Assembly: GCA_002307235.1 (NCBI GenBank)
Contig: DBTV01000008.1
Span: 1-28,507 of the forward strand
Reading direction: 5' to 3'
Source of the DNA: Acidobacteriaceae bacterium UBA1307
GTDB lineage: Bacteria; Acidobacteriota; Terriglobia; Terriglobales; Acidobacteriaceae
DNA: 28,507 bases
Shown here: piece by piece, positions 22,662-28,507 of the stretch
Layout of the letters: every line of letters begins with the position of its first letter
Numbering within the stretch: the stretch's first letter is position 1
The notes under the pieces: generated by a model
What the model saw: only the letters and a program-made list of their open reading frames with translations
What the model was told of the DNA's origin: nothing
Database searches by the model: none
Position numbers and translations under genes: made by a program

Positions 22662-23207
22662 TCAACAACACAGCAGAAATGCCACGCGTTGCTGGCACTC
22701 GTTGCTGCGTTCGTGTGCGCCGGCGGCTTTATAGAGTCGCGCGGCCCCCTGCCAGAGCAGCGAGGCCTCTTCGGGATTTTTTCCTTCGGAGAGTCCGGCC
22801 AGCCCTTGCAGGCAGCGGGCTTCGTCGAGGGGCGAGGAGTTGGGGTTTGCCTGAATCCGGTCAAGCGCCTTGTGATAGGCCTGCTCTGCCTCTTGGGGCT
22901 TGTTCTGCGCGCGCAGCACGTCGGCGATCTCGAACAGAGCGGAGGCCTCGACGCTGCTTTCGCCCGCGCGGGTCGCCAGCGTGGCTGCCTCGACAAAGCT
23001 CTGCAACGCCGCATCGAGCCGCTTCATCGCGCAGGCGGCACGGCCCTGCGTCATCAGGGCGTGGAGCAGAAGAGACGGGTTGTCGCAGCAGCGGGACTCG
23101 CCGACGGCCTGCAAAAACAGGTCGCTGGCATGTTCCTGATCGCCGCGCTCGAAGGCCTCGCGGCCGCGCACCAATAATGTTTCCGGATCGAACACCTCGG
23201 TCAGCAT
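22662..23207 (-). CDS. Tetratricopeptide-repeat-like protein
   Basis: A 181-residue cytoplasmic protein composed of helical pairs with TPR spacing: LLVRGREAFERGDQEHASDL, LLHALMTQGRAACAMKRLDA, SALFEIADVLRAQNKPQEAE, CLQGLAGLSEGKNPEEASLL. The Ala/Gly/Leu positions fit TPR helices, giving about four repeats. Such proteins act as protein-interaction scaffolds; no enzymatic domain is present. It ends with Cys-Cys directly at a repetitive DNA tract, so the original C-terminus may have been altered. The gene is single, divergent from the EVE-domain gene 80 bases away. The partner is unknown. Confidence 0.78.
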   Translation of the reverse strand: MLTEVFDPETLLVRGREAFERGDQEHASDLFLQAVGESRCCDNPSLLLHALMTQGRAACAMKRLDAALQSFVEAATLATRAGESSVEASALFEIADVLRAQNKPQEAEQAYHKALDRIQANPNSSPLDEARCLQGLAGLSEGKNPEEASLLWQGAARLYKAAGAHERSNECQQRVAFLLCC

Positions 23208-23287
23208 ATCAAATATGCGACGGGTTGCAGCACGGATTCAAGCCAGCGTCCCATGGCTTGCCGTTCTGGCCCGAAATAGGAGGTCGT

Positions 23288-23668
23288 GTGTCGTATTTTC
23301 TGTTCAAAACCGAGCCGGACGTTTACAGCTTCGATGATTTTCAGCGTGACCGCAGAACGATCTGGGATGGCGTGGCCAATCCGCTTGCCGTCAAATATCT
23401 GCGCGAGATGGAACTGGGCACCGAGTGGATCTTCTATCACACCGGCAAGGAAAAACGCGCCGTCGGTACCGGCACCGTGCTTGCGGTCGACGCCACCGAT
23501 CCCAAGGTTCCTCTGGTGAGCGTTCAGGTCGGCAAGCCGCTCAAGAGGCCGAAGACGCTGGCGGCGATCAAGCAGGAAAAGATCTTTGCCACCTCGCCGC
23601 TGGTCATCATCGGCCGCCTCGGTGTGGTGCCGCTGACCGAAGAGCAGTGGCAGTGGTTTCTGTCGTAA
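23288..23668 (+). CDS. EVE-domain protein
   Basis: A 126-residue EVE protein, a PUA-like fold that in related proteins recognises modified bases in DNA or RNA. Visible features are SYFLFKTEPDVYSFDDF at the start, RRTIWDGVANPLAVKYLREM, EWIFYHTGKEKRAVGTGTV and the end LTEEQWQWFLS. The start is the GTG at 23288, fixed by a very strong site (AGGAGG) 4 bases upstream; the frame is open further 5' but without homology. Housekeeping EVE proteins (thymocyte nuclear protein 1-like) are usually about 135-155 residues, so this one is slightly short. No restriction or modification genes adjoin it, so a defence role is not indicated. Confidence 0.88.
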   Translation: MSYFLFKTEPDVYSFDDFQRDRRTIWDGVANPLAVKYLREMELGTEWIFYHTGKEKRAVGTGTVLAVDATDPKVPLVSVQVGKPLKRPKTLAAIKQEKIFATSPLVIIGRLGVVPLTEEQWQWFLS

Positions 23669-23670
23669 AT

Positions 23671-23704
23671 AAAAAAGGCCAGGCTCGAAAGCCTGGCCTT
23701 TTCT
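23671..23704. terminator. Bidirectional terminator between the EVE gene and gyrA
   Basis: A 12-bp stem (AAAAGGCCAGGC / GCCTGGCCTTTT, 23673-23702) with loop TCGAAA. T-rich tails occur on both strands, so it ends both convergent genes; it starts 2 bases after the EVE stop. Confidence 0.9.
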
Positions 23705-23724
23705 TTATGGATGGAACGCTGCTG

Positions 23725-26580
23725 TTACGGCAACAGCGTCGGTTGATCGTCCTCGGGCGCTACTTCCTCGGGCGGAATGATGACCGCCGCGGCGACCTTG
23801 TCGGCCTCCTCGAGGTTGAGCAGGCGAACGCCCTGCGTGGCGCGACCGGCCGCACGCACCTGTTTGGTGTCGATGCGGATGATCTTGCCAAACTGGCTGA
23901 TCGCCATCATCTCGCTGGTCTCGTCCACCAGCAGGATCGCCGTCGTCTTGCCGACCTTCGGCGTGGCCTTCAGGTTGATGACGCCCTGCGCGCCGCGCGA
24001 GGTCAGTCGATACTCGTCCACGTCGGTGCGCTTGCCGAAGCCGTTCTCGGTCACGGTCAGAATCAGCTGACGGGGGACGCCGAACTTCTCGTCAAAGGCC
24101 TTCAGCGCCTTCTCGGACTGATCGAGCGCCTTTTCGGCGGCGGTGACGACATCGGCCTCGACAACCTTGTTGCGGTAGTCGAGCCGGGCCTGCGTCAGCG
24201 CCTCTTCGGCCCGCGTGCGTTCGGCGCGCAGCTCGGCCAGTTTTTCGGTCTGCTGCTGCTCGGCGGCACGCGTGTCGCGTTGTTCCTCGCGCAAGGCGTC
24301 CGAGTCGGTGACGGCGGCGCCGATCAGGTAATCGTTCTTCTTGAGCGAGATGCCGCGGTTGCCGGCGGCGTTGCGGCCCATCGGCCTCAGGCCTGCGCCC
24401 GAGCGCTGCGGATCGTACTCCTCGTCGAAGCGGATCGCCATGCCATCGCGCGTCGCCAGGAAGATGGTCTGCTTGCCGTTGGTGATGCCGGCATAGACCA
24501 GCTCGTCGTCCTTGTCGATGGCGATGGCGATGATGCCGCGTGCCATCACATTCGAGAAGTCCTTGAGCGGGGTCTTCTTCACCGTGCCCTGCTGGGTCGC
24601 GAAGAAGATGTACTTGCCCTCTTCTTCAAGGTTGCGTACCGGCAGAATGGTGCGCACGTTCTCGCCCGGCTGCAGGCTGAGCAGGCTTTGCATGCTCTTG
24701 CCCTTGCCCGCCGCGCTTACGTCGGGAACCTCGTAGACCTTCAGCCAGTAGACGCGGCCCGTGTTGGTGAAGCAGAGCAAGTAGGAGTGCGTCGAGTCGA
24801 CGATCAACTGCGAAACGAAGTCCTCCTCGCGCGTCTTCATGCCCGTGCGGCCCGTGCCGCCTCGCCGCTGCTGCCGATAGATGCTGATCGGCGTGCGCTT
24901 CAGATAGCCCTGATGGCTGACCGTTACCGCCACCTGTTCGTCGGCGATCAGGTCTTCCAGTTGCAGCTCGGCCGACTCATCGACGATCTGCGTACGGCGC
25001 GCGTCGCCATACTTGTCGCGCACCTCTTCGAGTTCCTTCACGATCACCGCGCGCAGCTTGGCGTCGCTGGCGAGAATCTCTTCGTACTCGGCAATGCGCT
25101 TGCGAATCTCTTCGAGTTCGCGGAGAATCTCGTCGACCGAAAGCTGGGTCAGGCGATAGAGCTGCAACTCGAGAATCGCATCCACCTGGCGCAGCGTCAG
25201 GCCCTGTTCCTCGTGGGCCAGCCGTTGGCGCTCGAGCTTGATGACGATGGCGTCGGTCTTGCTCCACGCGTACAGGTTTTCGCGAGCCTCGGCACGCGAG
25301 CCCGATCCGCGGATGATCCTGATGACCTCGTCGAGATTATCGAGCGCGATCTGGTAGCCCTCGAGAATATGCTCGCGTTCGCGGGCCTTGCGCAGCAGGA
25401 AGACCGTGCGGCGCTGCACCACATCGACGCGGTGGTCGATGAAGCAGCGGATCGCCTGATCCAGCCCTAGCTCTCGCGGCTGGCCGTTGACCACGGCCAG
25501 GAAGATCATCGAGAAGCTCTCCTGCATCTGGGTGTTCTTGTAGAGCTGGTTGAGAACAATCTCCGGCTGCGAACCGCGCTTGAGCTCGATGACGATACGC
25601 ATGCCATCGCGATCGCTCTCATCGCGCACGTCGCTGATCTCGTCGATCACCTTGTCGGTGACCAGATCGGCGATGCGTTCGATCAGACGCGACTTGTTCA
25701 CCTGATAGGGAATCTCGGTGACGATCAGCGCCTGCTTTTCCTTGGTGATGTTCTCGGTGGCCACCTTGGCGCGCATCATGAAGCGGCCTCGGCCGGTCTG
25801 GTAGGCCTTGGCGATGCCCGCGCGGCCATACAGGAATCCGCCGGTCGGAAAGTCCGGGCCCTGAATGTGCTTGAGCACAACGCGCAACGCCGCCGCGCGA
25901 TCGGTCGCCGTCTCCGGGCTGTTGAGCAGCTCGATGGTGGCGTTCACCACCTCGGTGAGGTTGTGCGGCGGAATGTTGGTGGCCATGCCGACCGCGATAC
26001 CGGTCGAGCCGTTCACCAGCAGGTTCGGGAACCGAGCCGGTAGGACGGTCGGCTCCATCTCGCGGTTGTCGTAGTTCGGCGTGAAATCGACGGTGTTCTC
26101 GGTGATGTCACGAACCATCTCCATCGACAGCGGCGCCATCTTGCACTCGGTGTATCGCATGGCAGCAGCCGGGTCGTTACCCGGGGAACCGAAGTTGCCC
26201 TGACCGGCCACCAGCGGCGCCCTCATCACCCACGGCTGCGCCAAGCGCACCAAGGTGTCGTAAATCGCGGAGTCACCGTGCGGGTGATACAAACCCATCA
26301 CCTCACCGACCACGCGCGAGCACTTGTTCCAGCCGCGATCGGGCCGGTAGCCGCCGTCATACATGGCGTACAACACTCGGCGGTGCACCGGCTTGAGACC
26401 ATCGCGGACGTCAGGCAGCGCCCGGCCCACGATCACGCTCATCGCGTAGTCGAGGTAGGAGCGCTCGACCTCAACCTGCAAGTCGATCTCTTCGGTCTTG
26501 GCGTGCGTGGGTGCCAAGCCCTGCTCAGCCACCACAACCTCGGCGGGAGTCTGCTCGGATTCGTTGGGCCCGTCAGTCAT
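23725..26580 (-). CDS. gyrA: DNA gyrase subunit A, mosaic of two lineages
   Basis: The breakage-reunion subunit of gyrase, which introduces negative supercoils with GyrB. The product has 951 residues, longer than the usual 800-900. The quinolone region HPHGDSAIYD has S104 and D108 (wild-type residues); the catalytic tyrosine is Y143 in AMRYTECKM. The beta-propeller tail contains the GyrA box as QRRGGTG (571-577). Two oddities stand out. First, residues 1 to about 190 (YDGGYRPDRGWNKCSRVVGE, GNFGSPGNDPAAAMRYTECK) are of actinobacterial type, while from about 210 on (GPDFPTGGFLYGRAGIAKAY, RGRFMMRAKV) the sequence is of acidobacterial/proteobacterial type. Second, a charged coiled-coil insertion lies at 760-836 within the propeller domain. 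The ATG at 26580 has AAGGAG 7 bases upstream. Confidence 0.95.
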   Translation of the reverse strand: MTDGPNESEQTPAEVVVAEQGLAPTHAKTEEIDLQVEVERSYLDYAMSVIVGRALPDVRDGLKPVHRRVLYAMYDGGYRPDRGWNKCSRVVGEVMGLYHPHGDSAIYDTLVRLAQPWVMRAPLVAGQGNFGSPGNDPAAAMRYTECKMAPLSMEMVRDITENTVDFTPNYDNREMEPTVLPARFPNLLVNGSTGIAVGMATNIPPHNLTEVVNATIELLNSPETATDRAAALRVVLKHIQGPDFPTGGFLYGRAGIAKAYQTGRGRFMMRAKVATENITKEKQALIVTEIPYQVNKSRLIERIADLVTDKVIDEISDVRDESDRDGMRIVIELKRGSQPEIVLNQLYKNTQMQESFSMIFLAVVNGQPRELGLDQAIRCFIDHRVDVVQRRTVFLLRKAREREHILEGYQIALDNLDEVIRIIRGSGSRAEARENLYAWSKTDAIVIKLERQRLAHEEQGLTLRQVDAILELQLYRLTQLSVDEILRELEEIRKRIAEYEEILASDAKLRAVIVKELEEVRDKYGDARRTQIVDESAELQLEDLIADEQVAVTVSHQGYLKRTPISIYRQQRRGGTGRTGMKTREEDFVSQLIVDSTHSYLLCFTNTGRVYWLKVYEVPDVSAAGKGKSMQSLLSLQPGENVRTILPVRNLEEEGKYIFFATQQGTVKKTPLKDFSNVMARGIIAIAIDKDDELVYAGITNGKQTIFLATRDGMAIRFDEEYDPQRSGAGLRPMGRNAAGNRGISLKKNDYLIGAAVTDSDALREEQRDTRAAEQQQTEKLAELRAERTRAEEALTQARLDYRNKVVEADVVTAAEKALDQSEKALKAFDEKFGVPRQLILTVTENGFGKRTDVDEYRLTSRGAQGVINLKATPKVGKTTAILLVDETSEMMAISQFGKIIRIDTKQVRAAGRATQGVRLLNLEEADKVAAAVIIPPEEVAPEDDQPTLLP
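25940..26020. other. Inferred lineage junction inside gyrA
   Basis: This spans codons about 188-213, encoding VNGSTGIAVGMATNIPPHNL, one of the most conserved stretches of GyrA. To the right, gyrA and gyrB look actinobacterial; to the left everything looks acidobacterial. The exact point cannot be set because both lineages share the amino acids here. Such a position is typical of a chimeric assembly at a shared k-mer, or of homologous recombination. Confidence 0.65.
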
Positions 26581-26675
26581 TCGGGTTCTCCTTCATGGAG
26601 GTTTTCAAGCAAGGGGTGATGGACGAAAGCATCGAGCGGCCGGCATCGAGGAGCTCAGCCGGTCGCCGGTCAGGG

Positions 26676-28507
26676 CTAGATATCAAGGAACCGCACATCC
26701 TTGGCGTTGCGCTGAATGAAGGCTCGACGCTGTTCCACGTCCTCGCCCATCAAGATGGTGAAGGTCTGGTCGGCCGCGGCCGCGTCCTCCAAAGTGACCT
26801 GGAGCAGGGCCCGCTTTTCTGGATCCATCGTGGTGTCCCACAGGTCGGAGGCATCCATCTCGCCCAGACCCTTGTACCGCTGAATCGGGTTGACCTGTGG
26901 CAACTTCTTGCCCGCCGAAACACCGGCATCGCGCAGCGCGTCACGCTCGGCATCGGAGTAAGCCAGCTCGTGGGGCGCGTTGCTCCACCGCAGCCGGAAC
27001 AGCGGAGGCTGGGCGAGGTAGACGAAACCACCTTGAATCAGCGGCTTCATGAAGCGGAACAACAAGGTGAGCAGCAGTGTGCGAATGTGCGCGCCGTCAA
27101 CGTCGGCGTCGGCCATCAGCACGATCTTGTGATAGCGCAGCTTGTCGACATCGAAGTCGTCCTGGACGCCGGTGCCCAAAGTGTTGAAGATCGCCTCAAC
27201 TTCTTTGTTCTGCAAGATCCGGTCGAGGCGCGCCTTTTCGACGTTCAAGATCTTTCCGCGAATCGGCAAGATCGCCTGGGTGCGAGGATCGCGTCCGCCC
27301 TTGGCCGAGCCACCGGCCGAGTCGCCCTCGACCACGAACACCTCACACTCGCTGGGTTCGGTGGAGGAGCAGTCGCTCAGCTTTCCGTATTGCCCCTTGT
27401 TGAGCAGGCCCTTACGGCTGCGCGCCATGTCGCGGGCCTTGCGGGCGGCCAACCGGGCGGTGGCCGCAGCCTGGCTCTTGCGGACGATGTCCTTGCCTTC
27501 GGCCGGGTACTTCTCGAACCAGTCACCCAAGAGATCGTTGACGATCTTCTGCACAAACGAGCGGGCTTCGGTGTTGCCCAGCTTCGTCTTGGTCTGGCCT
27601 TCGAACTGCGGCTCGGCCAGCTTCACCGAAATGATGGCGGTGAGTCCTTCACGAATGTCGTCGCCCGAGACCCGATCTTCCTTCTTCTTGATCATGCCCC
27701 AGGTCTCACCCCACTTGTTGACCGTGTTGGTCAGGGCCGCGCGGAAGCCCTCTTCGTGGGTGCCACCCTCATGGGTGTTGATCGTGTTGGCGAAGGTGTG
27801 GACGCTCTCGTTGAAGGAGGTGTTCCACTGCATGGCCACTTCCAAGCTCATCTGCTGCTCCGGCGCGGTCGCGTCGATCGCAACCACCGTGGAGTTGATG
27901 ACTTCCTTGCTTCCGATCAGGTACTTCACGTAGTCGATCAAGCCGTCGGCGTACTGGAAGGTCTGTTCGCGAGCCGCCAGATCCTCGGCGGCTTCCTCCT
28001 CGTCGGCGTCGTTGAGCAACTTCGCCCGGCGATCGGCGATGGTGATCTTCAGACCCTTGTTGAGGAAGGCCATCTCACGGAAGCGGGTGACCAGCGTCTC
28101 GTAGGAGTAGGTGGTGGTTTCGAAAATCGTCGGGCTGGCGTAGAAAGTGACCGTCGTGCCGGTCTCCTCCGAGGGCTCCAACTGCTCCAGCGGCTCGTTG
28201 GGATCACCCAGGGTGAAGGACTGGCGCCAGTGGTAGCCGTCACGCTTGACGTCAACGATCAGCGAATCACTCAGCGCGTTCACCACTGAGACGCCGACGC
28301 CGTGCAGACCACCAGAAACCTTGTAGCCGCCGTCGCCGAACTTGCCGCCAGCGTGCAGCATCGTCAAAGCGACCGTCAGCGCTGAGATCTTCTCCTTGGG
28401 GTGCTCCTTGACCGGAATGCCTCGACCGTTGTCGATCACCCGGATGCCACCATCGTCGAGCAGCTCGACCAAGATCGAATCGCAGTAGCCGGCCAGCGCC
28501 TCGTCGA
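26676..28507 (-). CDS. gyrB: DNA gyrase subunit B, actinobacterial type (N-terminus beyond the window edge)
   Basis: The ATPase subunit of gyrase. 609 residues are present; the first about 40-60, including the start, lie past base 28507. The frame is open to the edge, beginning DEALAGYCDSILVELLDDGG. The ATPase domain shows RVIDNGRGIPV (ATP-binding Asp) and VSGGLHGVGVSVVNALSD. The TOPRIM domain has FVVEGDSAGGSAKGGRDPRT and LMADADVDGAHIRTLLLTLL, with the catalytic Glu and the D-x-D pair. The end QRYKGLGEMDASDLWDTTMD to NAKDVRFLDI is the usual C-terminus. KLGNTEARSFVQKIVNDLL and RLAARKARDMARSRKG are typical of Actinobacteria. gyrB precedes gyrA with a 95-base gap, also the actinobacterial arrangement. 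No stand-alone start is called because TTG at 28472 is internal. Confidence 0.95.
   Translation of the reverse strand, partial: DEALAGYCDSILVELLDDGGIRVIDNGRGIPVKEHPKEKISALTVALTMLHAGGKFGDGGYKVSGGLHGVGVSVVNALSDSLIVDVKRDGYHWRQSFTLGDPNEPLEQLEPSEETGTTVTFYASPTIFETTTYSYETLVTRFREMAFLNKGLKITIADRRAKLLNDADEEEAAEDLAAREQTFQYADGLIDYVKYLIGSKEVINSTVVAIDATAPEQQMSLEVAMQWNTSFNESVHTFANTINTHEGGTHEEGFRAALTNTVNKWGETWGMIKKKEDRVSGDDIREGLTAIISVKLAEPQFEGQTKTKLGNTEARSFVQKIVNDLLGDWFEKYPAEGKDIVRKSQAAATARLAARKARDMARSRKGLLNKGQYGKLSDCSSTEPSECEVFVVEGDSAGGSAKGGRDPRTQAILPIRGKILNVEKARLDRILQNKEVEAIFNTLGTGVQDDFDVDKLRYHKIVLMADADVDGAHIRTLLLTLLFRFMKPLIQGGFVYLAQPPLFRLRWSNAPHELAYSDAERDALRDAGVSAGKKLPQVNPIQRYKGLGEMDASDLWDTTMDPEKRALLQVTLEDAAAADQTFTILMGEDVEQRRAFIQRNAKDVRFLDI

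Noticed and set aside
23288..23668. EVE protein as part of a modification-dependent defence system
   Set aside because: No methylase, nuclease or other defence gene adjoins it, and the architecture is that of stand-alone housekeeping EVE proteins.
23425..25470. 681-residue plus-strand open frame running from the EVE gene into gyrA
   Set aside because: It overlaps the EVE gene in another frame and gyrA in antisense, and has no ribosome site or domain.
26511..28289. 592-residue plus-strand open frame over gyrB
   Set aside because: It is antisense to an unmistakable gyrB with TOPRIM and ATPase motifs; its His/Gly/Val/Leu-rich sequence has no family features.

Overview
The window reads as an Acidobacteriota chromosome segment (class Terriglobia, Acidobacteriaceae-like) up to about 25.9 kb. 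The closing 2.5 kb, carrying the 5' part of gyrA and most of gyrB, looks actinobacterial. The acidobacterial call rests on GC-rich protein style, housekeeping genes scattered outside the operons expected in Proteobacteria, small RLDEL-type membrane proteins that I associate with this group, and intergenic palindromes of the GGGCTGAAGCCC / GGCACGGATGAATCCGTGCC type.

Layout. 1-2.7 kb: the 5' part of rho, a 71-residue omega-like protein, and two paralogous single-span membrane proteins with a 270-bp MITE-like inverted-repeat element between them, all on the minus strand. 2.8-9.8 kb: comM/yifB (minus) divergent from sdaA (plus); a monocistronic Ala/Lys-repeat histone-H1-like gene with a clear promoter and terminator; rsmE; a 111-bp palindromic repeat; then on the minus strand a secreted purine nucleoside permease-family protein, a rubrerythrin, and an overlapping DUF4160-DUF2442 pair whose DUF2442 member is frameshifted. 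9.8-18.4 kb: an S41 processing protease (minus) divergent from a SurA-like chaperone with a long Lys-rich tail. The SurA-like gene is followed by a plus-strand run: YhaM-like exoribonuclease, menaquinone methyltransferase, a CDF metal transporter with three C-terminal repeats, a three-PASTA membrane protein and a UPF0303/HbpS-like protein. 18.4-23.7 kb: a minus-strand translation and housekeeping cluster (aroC, def, fmt, rsmB, transcribed in that order), a TPR-like protein (minus) and an EVE-domain protein (plus). 23.7-28.5 kb: gyrA and the 5'-truncated gyrB (minus).

How the genes work together. def, fmt and rsmB act on formyl-Met handling and rRNA methylation, and rsmE also modifies 16S rRNA. 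The S41 protease and the SurA-like foldase are divergently paired envelope-quality genes. comM/yifB relates to DNA uptake and recombination, the histone-like protein to nucleoid packing, and rho, the omega-like protein and gyrase to transcription and topology.

The most important observation for a user of this sequence is that GyrA is a mosaic. Roughly residues 1-190 and the adjoining gyrB are of actinobacterial type, and the rest of GyrA is of acidobacterial type. The switch falls in a near-universally conserved stretch around 25.94-26.02 kb. A chimeric metagenome assembly is the simplest explanation; lateral transfer is the alternative. I found no tRNA, rRNA, CRISPR array, complete insertion sequence or clear defence locus. 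The best candidates for undescribed biology are the paralogous membrane proteins with their intervening element, the coiled-coil insertion in the gyrase tail, and the CDF transporter with a tripled cytosolic domain.
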